Shown: positions 8,372 to 17,492, counted from the first letter of the stretch. The stretch is 64,000 nucleotides of DNA from Gallionella sp. (GCA_028687335.1 JAQUAI010000006.1:1-64000); one strand, 5' to 3'. The notes: a model not told the origin generated them from the sequence alone. Made by a program: numbers and translations.

Positions 8372-11287
8372 ATGTCATCGACTCCATTGCATGATCCCTT
8401 TGCGCCGCCTGTCGCGGATGCAAAAACCGAAATAAAGAAAACGACTTGTTATATGTGCGCGTGCCGTTGCGGTATTCGTGTGCATATGCGCAATGGCGAG
8501 GTGCGCTACATCGACGGCAACCCCGATCATCCGCTCAATAATGGCGTGATCTGTGCCAAAGGTTCGTCTGGCATTATGAAACAGTACTCGCCAGCGCGGT
8601 TGACTCAGCCCTTGCGCCGCAAGCCTGGCAGCGAGCGCGGAGCAGGCGAATTCGAGGCGATTAGCTGGGAGGAAACTTTCTCCATTCTGGCCGAGCGCTT
8701 AGGTAAGCTGCGCGCGACCGACCCGAAGAAGTTCGCGCTGTTTACCGGCCGCGATCAGATGCAGGCGCTGACCGGCTTGTTTGCGCGGCAGTTTGGTACG
8801 CCGAACTATGCGGCACACGGCGGTTTCTGTTCGGTCAATATGGCCGCAGGCATGATCTACACCATCGGCGGCTCGTTCTGGGAATTCGGCGGCCCCGACC
8901 TCGAACGTTCCAAGCTGTTCATCATGATTGGCACGGCGGAAGATCACCACTCCAACCCGATGAAGATCTCGCTGGCTAAATTCAAGCGCGAGGGTGGTCG
9001 TTTCATCTCTATCAATCCGGTACGAACTGGTTACTCGGCTATCGCTGACGAGTGGGTGCCCATCCGCCCCGGTACGGACGGTGCGTTGATGCTGGCACTG
9101 ATTCACGAAATTATCGCGCTCGGTCTGTACGACCGCGAATTTCTGGTGCGTTACACCAACTCAGGACAGTTGGTGAATCTGGACGATAAGCACGACGAGT
9201 TTGGTATGTTCGTGCGCACCGAAGTGCCGGAAGAAGAAGGTTGCTACGATCCGCAGAATAAGCTGTGGTGGGATCGCAATACTAACAAGGCAGTGATTAC
9301 CCATACCGAAGGTGCCGATCCGTATCTGCTGGGCGAATTCAAATTGGCTGACGGTGTTGCGGTCAAACCGGCGTTCCAATTACTGCAAGACCGCGTCAAA
9401 GATTACACGCCAGAGTGGGCGGAGCAAATCACGGGAATTCCTGCCGATACCATCAAGCGTTTGGCGCATGAAATGGGTATTACCGCGCGCGATCAAAAAA
9501 TTGAGCTGCCTATTGCATGGACCGATTCATGGGGTAAGGAGCACGACACTGTCACCGGCAACCCCGTTTCGTTCCACGCCATGCGTGGCTTGGCGGCGCA
9601 CTCCAATGGCTTTCAAACCATACGCGCACTTTCTATTTTGATGACGCTGCTGGGGACCATTGATAGACCCGGTGGCTTCCGTCACAAACCGCCATTCCCA
9701 CGCCCGATTCCACCTTGCGCACGCACGCCGAATGATCCGCGTGCCGTGCAGCCAAATACGCCGCTGGACGGTATGGCATTGGGTTGGCCATCCGACCCAG
9801 ACGATTTGTTCGTTCACGCGGACGGCTCTCCGGTGCGTATTGATAAGGCATTCTCCTGGGAGTATCCGCTGTCGGTACACGGCTTGATGCACAATGCCAT
9901 TACCAATGCATGGCGCGGTGACCCCTACAAGATCGATACGCTGCTGTTGTTCATGGCCAACATGGCATGGAATTCTTCGATGAATACCAGCGAAGTGCGC
10001 AAAATGCTTTGCGACAAAGAAGAAAATGGCGAGTACAAAATTCCGTTCCTAGTGGTATGTGATGCATTCCATTCCGAAACCACCGCATTTGCCGATCTGA
10101 TTCTGCCCGATACGACTTACCTCGAACGGCACGATGTGATGTCCATGCTGGATCGTCCGATCTCCGAATTCGACGGCCCTGTGGATTCGGTGCGCATTCC
10201 CGTAGTGCCACCGACAGGTGAGTGCAAGCCGTTCCAAGAAGTGCTGATCGAACTTGGCACGAGATTGAAGTTGCCTGCCTTTGTCACCAAAGAGGGCGAG
10301 CGCAAATACCGCGACTATCCCGACTTTATCGTCAATTGGGAGACTGCACCTGGTTCCGGTATCGGCTTCCTCTCCGGTTGGCGCGGCAAGGGGGGCGAGA
10401 AATCGATGAAGGGTGAACCGAATCCGAACCAATGGGAAATGTATGCCAAGAACGACTGCGTGCATCACCATGTGTTGCCGCGTTCCTATCAGTTTATGCG
10501 TAACTGGAATAAGGGGTATCTGGAATGGTCACAGCGCAGCGGTATTACGCGTTACGCCGAGCCTATCCTGATTCACTTGTATTCCGAAGTGCTACAGAAG
10601 TTCCGCCTCGCCGCGCAGGGCAGGAGTATCACGCGCCAACCGCCTGCACATTTGGCAAAACGTATCGAAACTTTCTTTGATCCGCTGCCGTTCTACTATG
10701 AGCCGCTGGAAACGCAAACCACCGACAAGCTCAAGTACCCGCTGTCAGCATTGACTCAGCGCCCGATGGCGATGTACCACTCGTGGGATTCGCAGAACGC
10801 ATGGTTGCGTCAGATCCATACGCACAACTACCTTTACGTCAACGCGCTGACTGCGAAAAATGCAGGTATCGCCGATGGCGACTGGATTTGGTGCGAATCG
10901 CAATGGGGTAAGGTGCGTTGCATGGCGCGTTACAGTGAGTCGGTCGAGCCGGGCACAGTATGGACATGGAATGCCATCGGCAAAGCTGCTGGGGCATGGA
11001 ATCTGTCGCCTGATGCGAACGAATCGCAGCAAGGATTTTTGCTCAACCACGTGATCTCTGAAGAGTTGCCGCCGGGAGCGGACGGCAAGCGTTTTTCCAA
11101 TTCCGACCCGATCACCGGTCAGGCGGCTTGGTACGACGTGCGTGTGCGCATTTATAAAGCGGAAGAGGGCGAGCCTGAACAAACCTCGCCGCAATTTAAG
11201 CCCATGAAAAAATATCCCGGTATGAAAGAACATCCGATCTGGCAGGCCTACTTCGGCGGCGGCAAGAAGAAGGGCGGTGCAAAATGA
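8372..11287 (+). CDS. soeA: sulfite:quinone oxidoreductase, molybdopterin subunit SoeA
   Basis: A 971-residue member of the DMSO reductase family. The N-terminal [4Fe-4S] ligands are C26, C29, C33 and C61, and there is no twin-arginine signal, so the enzyme is cytoplasmic as for SoeA of Allochromatium. The body carries the molybdopterin domains, and the C-terminal domain contains the HNYLYVNALTAKNAGIADGD segment typical of molydopterin dinucleotide-binding regions. It oxidises sulfite directly to sulfate. Its stop overlaps the soeB start. A polysulfide or thiosulfate reductase is the main alternative, but context favours SoeA. Confidence 0.9.
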   Translation: MSSTPLHDPFAPPVADAKTEIKKTTCYMCACRCGIRVHMRNGEVRYIDGNPDHPLNNGVICAKGSSGIMKQYSPARLTQPLRRKPGSERGAGEFEAISWEETFSILAERLGKLRATDPKKFALFTGRDQMQALTGLFARQFGTPNYAAHGGFCSVNMAAGMIYTIGGSFWEFGGPDLERSKLFIMIGTAEDHHSNPMKISLAKFKREGGRFISINPVRTGYSAIADEWVPIRPGTDGALMLALIHEIIALGLYDREFLVRYTNSGQLVNLDDKHDEFGMFVRTEVPEEEGCYDPQNKLWWDRNTNKAVITHTEGADPYLLGEFKLADGVAVKPAFQLLQDRVKDYTPEWAEQITGIPADTIKRLAHEMGITARDQKIELPIAWTDSWGKEHDTVTGNPVSFHAMRGLAAHSNGFQTIRALSILMTLLGTIDRPGGFRHKPPFPRPIPPCARTPNDPRAVQPNTPLDGMALGWPSDPDDLFVHADGSPVRIDKAFSWEYPLSVHGLMHNAITNAWRGDPYKIDTLLLFMANMAWNSSMNTSEVRKMLCDKEENGEYKIPFLVVCDAFHSETTAFADLILPDTTYLERHDVMSMLDRPISEFDGPVDSVRIPVVPPTGECKPFQEVLIELGTRLKLPAFVTKEGERKYRDYPDFIVNWETAPGSGIGFLSGWRGKGGEKSMKGEPNPNQWEMYAKNDCVHHHVLPRSYQFMRNWNKGYLEWSQRSGITRYAEPILIHLYSEVLQKFRLAAQGRSITRQPPAHLAKRIETFFDPLPFYYEPLETQTTDKLKYPLSALTQRPMAMYHSWDSQNAWLRQIHTHNYLYVNALTAKNAGIADGDWIWCESQWGKVRCMARYSESVEPGTVWTWNAIGKAAGAWNLSPDANESQQGFLLNHVISEELPPGADGKRFSNSDPITGQAAWYDVRVRIYKAEEGEPEQTSPQFKPMKKYPGMKEHPIWQAYFGGGKKKGGAK

Positions 11288-12015
11288 CACAACTTGCGCT
11301 TGTCATCGACTTGAATGTTTGCGTTGGCTGCCATGCTTGCGTAACCAGTTGTAAAGAGTGGAATACTTCGGGTTCGGCTGGGCCATTATGCGACGAGAAT
11401 CCCTACGGGTTGAATCCAACAGGTACATTCTTCAATCGCGTGCAGACTTATGAGATCGGTCAGTACCCGCATAGCGAAACACTGCATTTCCCCAAATCTT
11501 GCCTGCATTGCGAAGATCCGCCTTGCGTGCCGGTGTGTCCGACTGGTGCGTCGTATAAGCGCAAGGAAGACGGCATCGTGCTGGTGGATTACGACAAGTG
11601 CATCGGCTGCAAATATTGCACTTGGGCTTGTCCGTATGGCGCGCGCGAGTTTGATGAAAAAGCCAAGGTGATGAAGAAATGCACTTTGTGCGTGGATCGC
11701 ATCTACGATCAATCCATGTCAGAAGCTGATCGCAAGCCCTCGTGCGTCAAAGCTTGCCCGACTAGCGCGCGTCTGTTTGGCGATATTCACGATCCTGAAT
11801 CCACAGTATCGCAGGCGATACGCGAAGACGGCGGTTATGCGCTGATGCCGGAATGGGGTACACATCCGGCCAACCATTATCTGCCGCGCCGTAAAACCAA
11901 GCTCAAGATTCATGCTGATGAATTGGAGCGTGCCGATAATCCGCTTAAGGTTGACGGTCAGCTACCCAAGCCAGGTAAAGATGAGTCATCGATGGATGAT
12001 GTCTCGGCATGGTAA
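11284..12015 (+). CDS. soeB: sulfite:quinone oxidoreductase, iron-sulfur subunit SoeB
   Basis: A 243-residue ferredoxin-type subunit with four cysteine clusters: C13/16/19/23, C73/76/81/85, C106/109/112/116 and C133/136/154/158, the pattern of DmsB/PsrB/SoeB proteins. It relays electrons from SoeA to the membrane subunit. The ATG overlaps the soeA stop by four bases. No export signal is seen. Confidence 0.93.
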   Translation: MTQLALVIDLNVCVGCHACVTSCKEWNTSGSAGPLCDENPYGLNPTGTFFNRVQTYEIGQYPHSETLHFPKSCLHCEDPPCVPVCPTGASYKRKEDGIVLVDYDKCIGCKYCTWACPYGAREFDEKAKVMKKCTLCVDRIYDQSMSEADRKPSCVKACPTSARLFGDIHDPESTVSQAIREDGGYALMPEWGTHPANHYLPRRKTKLKIHADELERADNPLKVDGQLPKPGKDESSMDDVSAW

Positions 12016-12044
12016 TGGCTGGATAAAAATACTGCCTCTGTCAT

Positions 12045-12060
12045 TCACACGTGAGTGTGA
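12045..12060 (+). repeat. hairpin between soeB and soeC
   Basis: A six-pair stem (12045-12050 with 12055-12060) with a GTGA loop lies 30 bases after soeB. There is no T run. It may tune mRNA decay between the soluble and membrane subunits. Confidence 0.35.
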
Positions 12061-12127
12061 GTCGGGCGGTTGGAGTTAACGTGGTGTCGGGATTTTTTGC
12101 GATACCGGTGTTTTAGTTTGTTGAACT

Positions 12128-12153
12128 GGATTTCCGCTTGCGCGGGAATGACG
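12128..12153. repeat. dispersed intergenic repeat with CCGC-N4-GCGG core
   Basis: The sequence GGATTTCCGCTTGCGCGG followed by GAATGACG matches the widely dispersed intergenic repeat often seen in beta- and gammaproteobacterial genomes. It sits in the 157-base gap between soeB and soeC, an unusual place inside an otherwise tight operon. Confidence 0.55.
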
Positions 12154-12172
12154 AAATTTTAGGTGTGTCACT

Positions 12173-13144
12173 ATGAAACCAGCCTTCTCAGTCATATTTT
12201 TAACCACGCTCATCGGGGCAGGGCAGGGATTATTCCTCGCTTTGTTTACACATCAGTCCTATGCCTTGTTTGGCTTACTGCCAATGCAGTCGGATGCTTT
12301 TTACGGTTACGGCAGTGTGTTGGTGCTATTGCTGCTTATAGGCGGATTGATTGCTTCGTTTTTCCACCTGGGCCGTCCAGAACGAGCATGGCGTTCCGCG
12401 ACGATGTGGCGCACATCTTGGCTGTCGCGCGAGGTCATTGCATTGCCTGCATTCATGGGCATTGCATTTCTCTACGGTGTATCGCATCTGCTGGCGTATC
12501 GCCCCGAGGTGGTGACCTTGCCCAGCGGCTTGATTATTGACCTGTCGGTGGTGCTTGGCGTGATCGGTACTTTGCTGGCTTTTGTGCTGTTTGTTTGCAC
12601 CGGCATGATCTATGCCTGTCTGCGTTTTCTGCGTGAATGGCATACACCACTGACGGTGATTAACTACATTCTGCTCGGCGGTTCGTCGGGTTTTATTCTC
12701 GCGGCGTTTTATGCTGCTTCGGCTGCGCCGGATCAGGCGGACTTTTTTGCCGGTTGGGCAATCATCATCACATTGTTGGCATTTATCGGTCGGGCCGCTT
12801 CGCTAGTACGCAATGCGCACTTGAAGGCCAAATCAACAATGCAAACCGCGATTGGGGTTAAGCATCCGCACATCGTGCAGCGTTCGATGGGTTCAATGGG
12901 TGGATCATTTAACACGCGTGAGTTTTTTCACGGTAAAAATGAGGCGTTCATGCGCTCGATTAAGCCGACTTTTTTGGTGCTGACTTTCGTGTTGCCGTTA
13001 CTCCTGCTGGCTATCGGTTTATTCAGTCCAGTTTTGTTGGGATTCGCATTTATACTTCAGTATGCGGGCTTGCTGGCGGAACGCTGGTTCTTCTTTGCGC
13101 AGGCGAACCATCCGCAAAATCTCTACTACCAAACCATAGGTTAA
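12173..13144 (+). CDS. soeC: sulfite:quinone oxidoreductase, membrane anchor SoeC (DmsC-like)
   Basis: A 323-residue protein with about eight hydrophobic helices, as in DmsC/SoeC anchors that pass electrons to quinone. An early FFHLGRPERAWRS segment matches the conserved HLGxPxRAxR loop of the DmsC family, which supports the call. AGGTG precedes the ATG. It follows soeB after 157 bases that hold a hairpin and a dispersed repeat, so some separation of expression is possible. Confidence 0.9.
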   Translation: MKPAFSVIFLTTLIGAGQGLFLALFTHQSYALFGLLPMQSDAFYGYGSVLVLLLLIGGLIASFFHLGRPERAWRSATMWRTSWLSREVIALPAFMGIAFLYGVSHLLAYRPEVVTLPSGLIIDLSVVLGVIGTLLAFVLFVCTGMIYACLRFLREWHTPLTVINYILLGGSSGFILAAFYAASAAPDQADFFAGWAIIITLLAFIGRAASLVRNAHLKAKSTMQTAIGVKHPHIVQRSMGSMGGSFNTREFFHGKNEAFMRSIKPTFLVLTFVLPLLLLAIGLFSPVLLGFAFILQYAGLLAERWFFFAQANHPQNLYYQTIG

Positions 13145-13193
13145 ATACGACATCTTGAAAGCTACCCATTCGCGCAATTATTGGATTTACCAG

Positions 13194-14936
13194 ATGCTTC
13201 CTTTTATGAAATGGAAGCACTTGGTGAACAAGCAATCCACCCGGGACGATTTAATCGCGGGACTTACAGGTGCCTTGATTGTCCTGCCGCAGGGGGTGGC
13301 GTTTGCCACTATCGCGGGGATGCCGCCGGAATATGGTTTGTATGCGGCTATGTTGCCGGCCATCATCGCCGCATTGTTCGGCTCATCATGGCATCTGGTG
13401 TCGGGGCCGACCACCGCCATCTCCATTGCAGTGTTTGCCGCTATGAGCCCCCTGGCCGATCCGGGTTCGGCTGAATTTATTCGTATGGTGTTGACGCTGA
13501 CTTTTCTGGTTGGCCTGTTTCAACTGATACTAGGCCTTGCGCGTATGGGCGTGCTGGTCAACTTTATCTCGCATACGGTGGTCATCGGTTTCACGGCGGG
13601 TGCGGCACTGTTGATCGCGGCCAGTCAGGTGAAAAACTTCTTCGGTATCGCCATCGAACGCGGTGCACCGTTTTATGTGGTGATCGAACGCTTGATTGCG
13701 CAAATCGGTGACATCAACCCTTGGGTTACGCTGGTAGGCGCGGCGACACTGGCTGCCGGTATTTTGGCGAAGCGCTATATTCCCAAGATGCCTTATATGA
13801 TTGTGGCGATGGTGATTGGCAGCGTGCTGGCGTATCTGTTGAATTTGGAGTTGGGTGCCGAAACGACGCTGATTAAAACTGTGGGGGCATTGTCGGCACA
13901 ATTACCACCGCTATCGTTGCCAGATTTTTCTTACGAGACGATCCATAAGGTATTGTTCCCCGCCTTAGTGGTAACCATGCTGGCATTGACCGAGGCAGTT
14001 TCCATCTCGCGCGCCATCGCAATAAAATCGGAACAGCGCATTGATGGTAATCAGGAGTTTATTGGTCAGGGGCTATCAAATTTGGTAGGTAGCTTTTTTT
14101 CCAGCTATGCCTCGTGCGGTTCGTTTAATCGTAGCGGTGTGAACTATGCGGCTGGGGCTCGCACGCCGATGGCGACGGTGTATGCGTCGATTTTTCTGTT
14201 GCTGATTTTGTTTTTAGTTGCGCCGTTGGCATCGTATCTACCGACTGCGGCAATGGCCGGTATTCTTTTCCTTGTTGCATGGGGATTGATTGATTTTCAT
14301 CATATTATTGAAATTGGGAAAACTAGCCTTGCTGAGACCATTATTCTATGGGCAACTCTTTTAGGTACGCTGGTCGATTTGGAGAAGGGAATATTTTTTG
14401 GCATTCTGCTTTCGCTCTCTATTTACCTTTATCGTGTTTCTCGTCCAAATATAACCCCTGTTGTTCCAGCACAGGGTGAGGGGACTTATCACTTTGTCGG
14501 TGCCGAGGGGCATGCGCAATGTCCTCAACTAAGCATGGTACGAGTTGACGGGGCAGTTTTTTTTGGTGCGGTAGATCATGTCCGCACTCAGCTAATGCGT
14601 ATAGATGAAGTTAATCCGCAACAAAAGTCTGTTTTGATCGTTGCGCGGGGCATTACTTTTGTTGATGTTGCAGGGGCTCAAATGTTGGAGCAGGAAGCAA
14701 GGCGTCGCCGAAAGATGGGCGGAGGCTTGTATTTTTATCGTTGCAGTGACGCGATTTATAAATTTTTGCGTAAGGCCGATAAATTGGATGATATTGGGGC
14801 AGGGGGATTTTTTCCTGCGATGTCGAATTGGATTAAGCCTGTTTATTCCACGTTGGATACGGAAATTTGTCGCCAGTGTTCAGCGCGCATTTTTTCGGAA
14901 TGCCACGATAAACTTCCTGACGGGGAGGTAAGATAG
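13194..14936 (+). CDS. SulP family anion transporter with STAS domain
   Basis: A SulP/SLC26 transporter of 580 residues from ATG 13194; a TTG at 13155 would add 13 residues, and neither has a strong ribosome site. The transmembrane core includes GLTGALIVLPQGVAFATIAG and GPTTAISIAVFA, typical SulP signatures. The C-terminal third is a cytoplasmic STAS domain (SMVRVDGAVFFGAVDHV, then ITFVDVAGAQML). The extreme C-terminus has three Cys (CRQCSARIFSEC), which is unusual. It starts about 50 bases after soeC, so it probably moves sulfate or bicarbonate. In a sulfate-producing cell, export is plausible but unproven. Confidence 0.9.
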   Translation: MLPFMKWKHLVNKQSTRDDLIAGLTGALIVLPQGVAFATIAGMPPEYGLYAAMLPAIIAALFGSSWHLVSGPTTAISIAVFAAMSPLADPGSAEFIRMVLTLTFLVGLFQLILGLARMGVLVNFISHTVVIGFTAGAALLIAASQVKNFFGIAIERGAPFYVVIERLIAQIGDINPWVTLVGAATLAAGILAKRYIPKMPYMIVAMVIGSVLAYLLNLELGAETTLIKTVGALSAQLPPLSLPDFSYETIHKVLFPALVVTMLALTEAVSISRAIAIKSEQRIDGNQEFIGQGLSNLVGSFFSSYASCGSFNRSGVNYAAGARTPMATVYASIFLLLILFLVAPLASYLPTAAMAGILFLVAWGLIDFHHIIEIGKTSLAETIILWATLLGTLVDLEKGIFFGILLSLSIYLYRVSRPNITPVVPAQGEGTYHFVGAEGHAQCPQLSMVRVDGAVFFGAVDHVRTQLMRIDEVNPQQKSVLIVARGITFVDVAGAQMLEQEARRRRKMGGGLYFYRCSDAIYKFLRKADKLDDIGAGGFFPAMSNWIKPVYSTLDTEICRQCSARIFSECHDKLPDGEVR

Positions 14937-15137
14937 TTTTACGTGGCTCAAGTGCCGTTAGTGTCGTTTTGGTGTTGCCACATGCAGTTTAAATGTCGAT
15001 TCATTATGGTTGTTCAACCCTCTTATAGGTAAGGCTAAGCCTGCTGTCCTTATGGTAAGGAAGATTGATGGCTAACCATATATCCTATTTTTCTCTTTCT
15101 TGAGTCTAAGTTCTAAGACTTATTAGTATTCATTGAA
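14937..15137. other. intergenic region upstream of fccA, distal part
   Basis: AT-rich, with no open frame of note. It holds a direct repeat, CTTATAGGTAAGG at 15022-15034 and CTTATGGTAAGG at 15049-15060, spaced 27 bases start to start. No clear terminator for the SulP gene was found. The fccA control block starts at its right end. Confidence 0.4.
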
Positions 15138-15232
15138 TTAGTTATTGCTAATAATAACCCTTTGTGATTATGGGGTTATACCCTTCGTGGGTATGGACGC
15201 TAGGGGCTACAGCCTTCCTAATACGCGCACAG
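15138..15232 (+). promoter_or_regulatory. duplicated control block upstream of fccA (copy 1)
   Basis: In order: TTAGTTATTGCTAA (15138-15151), ATAACCC paired with GGGTTAT (15154-15160, 15173-15179), the palindrome ATACCC-N5-GGGTAT (15178-15194) followed by GGACGC, and a -10-like CTAATA (15218-15223). Each main element recurs at the same spacing (offset 1965) upstream of tusA. The palindrome centre lies about 32 bases before the -10-like element, a usual place for an activator. No known regulator site was recognised. Confidence 0.65.
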
Positions 15233-15328
15233 TCTCTAAATGTAATTTGTGTGTGAGAGGTTGTATCTGACCGAGCCGAAATCGGTGGTGTCAGTATCTT
15301 GAAGATGGTTTTCTAACAGGGAGGAACA

Positions 15329-15634
15329 ATGAGAATGATCAAGCATTTGGTGGTTGCTGTTGGGCTGCTTTTACCGATGGTTGGGGCGCATGCGGAAGTC
15401 AATAAACATGCCCGCAGTTTGGCTGCATCCTGTGCGGCTTGTCATGGTACGAATGGAAAAAGTCAGGGCGGTATGCCAGTGCTGGCTGGATTGGACAAGG
15501 CTCTGTTTGTGACTCAAATGAAGGATTTCAAATCGGGAGCTCGCCCTGCAACGGTAATGCATCAGCATGCCAAGGGTTACACCGATGAAGAGTTCGAGTT
15601 GATGGGTAGCTATTTCGCCTCCCTGAAGCGTTGA
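15329..15634 (+). CDS. fccA: flavocytochrome c sulfide dehydrogenase, cytochrome subunit
   Basis: A 101-residue periplasmic monohaem cytochrome c with a signal peptide (to about residue 22, ending AHA) and a CAACH haem site at residues 35-39. Methionine 49 (QGGMPVLAG) or a later Met may be the sixth ligand. It is shorter than the dihaem FccA of Allochromatium and matches the monohaem SoxE/FccA type. It accepts electrons from FccB when sulfide is oxidised. GGAGGA precedes the ATG; a second ATG two codons in is possible. The fccB start follows after 43 bases. Confidence 0.9.
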   Translation: MRMIKHLVVAVGLLLPMVGAHAEVNKHARSLAASCAACHGTNGKSQGGMPVLAGLDKALFVTQMKDFKSGARPATVMHQHAKGYTDEEFELMGSYFASLKR

Positions 15635-15677
15635 GTAACTCGCGCAATATCCAGACAGACTATTTGAGGAGCAGAAC

Positions 15678-16955
15678 ATGTCGATAAATCGTCGTGATTT
15701 TTTGAAGTTGAGCGGAGCAGGCATTGCCATCGGTGCGTTCCCGGGGTTGGCCTTTGCATCGAGTGAGATCGTTAAGAAAAAAGGGCAGCGTGTCGTGATT
15801 GTGGGCGGTGGCTTTGGCGGGGCAACTGCCGCCAAGTACATTCGCACTTGGAGTAACAACAAAATTGAGGTGGTGCTGGTCGAGCGTAATGCCAAGTTTA
15901 TCTCTTGCCCGATGAGTAATACCGTGTTGGGCGGTACCCGTACCATTGATGATTTGACGCAAAGCTACGATACGCTGAAAAAGAAATACGGCATCAAACT
16001 GATTCATGGCGAAGTGACTGCCATTGACACCGAAAAACAAGCCGTCATGTTGGCGAATGGCCATTTGAAATATGACCGGCTGATCGTTGCACCGGGTGTT
16101 GATTTCATGTTCGACCAGATCGAAGGTTTGACTGCGGATGTGACCAACGAGAGTATTCCTCATGCATGGAAAGCGGGTGCGCAAACAGTGATGTTGCGCA
16201 AACAACTGGAGTCGATGCCGGATGGTGGCGTGTTCGCGCTTTCCATTCCTAAAGCTCCCTATCGTTGCCCTCCCGGACCATATGAGCGTGCTTGCCAAGT
16301 GGCTTCTTACCTGAAAAATAGCAAGCCTAAATCCAAGGTGTTGATACTGGATGCTAATCCAGACATCACATCCAAGAAGGGCTTGTTCATGGCGGCGTGG
16401 AAAGATTTGTATCCCGGCATGATCGAATATCGCGCTAATGCAGCCGTGAGCAAGGTTGACGTGGCTGGCAAAATTGCCAAGACCGAGTTCGAGGATGTTA
16501 AAGCTGATGTACTGAATATCATTCCACCGATGAAGGCTGGCGTTGTGGCCAGCATGGCTGGCGTGGTGAGTGCGGATAAGCGCTGGTGTGAGGTAGATTT
16601 TCTTAGCTACGAATCCAAAGTTCACAAAAACGTCCACGTTATCGGTGATGCGGTAGCGGCAGCGTTGCCAAAATCTGGTCATATGGCTACTTCGCAAGCC
16701 AAAGTTTGCGCGGCGGCAATTATCGAGTTGATGCAAGGCAAAGTGCCAGATCAAGCCCCAACCATCGTCAATACTTGCTACAGCATGGTGAGTGATCGTG
16801 AGGCGATGCACGTGGCTAACGTGTTCCGCTTTAACGCGGAAAAACAGGCCATGGTATCGGCAGAAGGTGGCGGTGTTTCTGCTGCACGCTCCGAGATTGA
16901 GGGCACGTTGGCGGGCTACTGGCTCAAAAACATCATGGATGATGTATTGATGTGA
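15678..16955 (+). CDS. fccB: flavocytochrome c sulfide dehydrogenase, flavoprotein subunit
   Basis: A 425-residue flavoprotein with a twin-arginine signal (RRDFLK at 5-10), an FAD motif VVIVGGGFGG (39-48), and cysteines C77 in ISCPMSN, C197/C206 and C367 in NTCYSMVS. In the Allochromatium enzyme the equivalents of C77 and of a pair like C197/C367 hold the covalent FAD and the redox disulfide. It oxidises sulfide to sulfur or polysulfide in the periplasm and passes electrons to FccA. A GAGGAG site precedes the ATG. SoxF is the same family; position with fccA supports FCSD. Confidence 0.94.
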   Translation: MSINRRDFLKLSGAGIAIGAFPGLAFASSEIVKKKGQRVVIVGGGFGGATAAKYIRTWSNNKIEVVLVERNAKFISCPMSNTVLGGTRTIDDLTQSYDTLKKKYGIKLIHGEVTAIDTEKQAVMLANGHLKYDRLIVAPGVDFMFDQIEGLTADVTNESIPHAWKAGAQTVMLRKQLESMPDGGVFALSIPKAPYRCPPGPYERACQVASYLKNSKPKSKVLILDANPDITSKKGLFMAAWKDLYPGMIEYRANAAVSKVDVAGKIAKTEFEDVKADVLNIIPPMKAGVVASMAGVVSADKRWCEVDFLSYESKVHKNVHVIGDAVAAALPKSGHMATSQAKVCAAAIIELMQGKVPDQAPTIVNTCYSMVSDREAMHVANVFRFNAEKQAMVSAEGGGVSAARSEIEGTLAGYWLKNIMDDVLM

Positions 16956-16963
16956 TGTACCTT

Positions 16964-17012
16964 GGAACGGATATCCGCATGAAGCTATGAGGCGGATGTC
17001 TGTTCCATTTTC
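16964..17012 (+). terminator. strong stem-loop after fccB
   Basis: Fifteen consecutive pairs, including two G-T, between 16964-16978 and 16992-17006, with a 13-base loop and ATTTT after the stem. It starts eight bases past the fccB stop and probably ends the fccAB transcript. Confidence 0.7.
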
Positions 17013-17102
17013 TCCCGAGCTGAATGCTCATCTGCGAAGTCGTCAAAATTTAAGTTCTGCGATGTTGTTTAGCGCGCTTTCCCTTTTGATTTATAAGGTC
17101 TA

Positions 17103-17197
17103 TTAGCATCTGCTAAAAGATAACCCCATCGGGCTATGACCTTTACCCGTCGTGGGTATGGACGCAAACCGCACACACGTTCTTAATTACACGCTCG
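17103..17197 (+). promoter_or_regulatory. duplicated control block upstream of tusA (copy 2)
   Basis: Second copy of the fccA block: perfect palindrome TTAGCATCTGCTAA (17103-17116), ATAACCC-N4-GGGCTAT (17120-17137), TTACCC-N5-GGGTAT (17143-17159) followed by GGACGC, and a TTAATT -10-like element (17183-17188). It probably drives tusA-dsrE2-fadL and perhaps the sox genes. The rest of the 309-base gap, apart from the terminator at 16964-17012, shows nothing else I can name. Confidence 0.65.
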
Positions 17198-17264
17198 CAC
17201 CGATTGCATCGGAGTGTGGCCTTTTTGTAGAGTAGTGATTTATTAACCAGTAGGAGATTTGAGA

Positions 17265-17492
17265 ATGAATTTTGATAAAGAGTTTGATGCTAGCGGTCTG
17301 TCTTGCCCATTGCCCATCGTGAAAACCAAAAAATCGTTGACGGATATGACCTCAGGTCAAGTTCTCAAAGTGATCGCGACCGATTGCGGTGCGGTAAAGG
17401 ATATGCAGGCGTTCGCCGATCAAACTGGCAATACGCTGCTGTCCAATACTGAAGAAGGCGGCAAGTACATTTTCTTCATGCAGAAGAAATAA
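17265..17492 (+). CDS. tusA: TusA-family sulfur carrier protein
   Basis: A 75-residue cytoplasmic sulfurtransferase-like carrier. The signature GLSCPLPIVK has the persulfide-carrying Cys14 in the CPxP motif. AGGAG stands eight bases before ATG 17265; a TTG six bases earlier is less likely. In sulfur oxidisers TusA carries sulfane sulfur from periplasm-derived pools towards Dsr or sHdr systems. The next gene is dsrE2, its usual partner; the rhodanese normally beside them is absent. Confidence 0.93.
   Translation: MNFDKEFDASGLSCPLPIVKTKKSLTDMTSGQVLKVIATDCGAVKDMQAFADQTGNTLLSNTEEGGKYIFFMQKK

Noticed and set aside
15660-16811. 383-codon open frame on the minus strand across fccB
   Set aside because: Antisense to fccB, which has clear motifs and a Tat signal. 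Rich in His/Arg with no family features.
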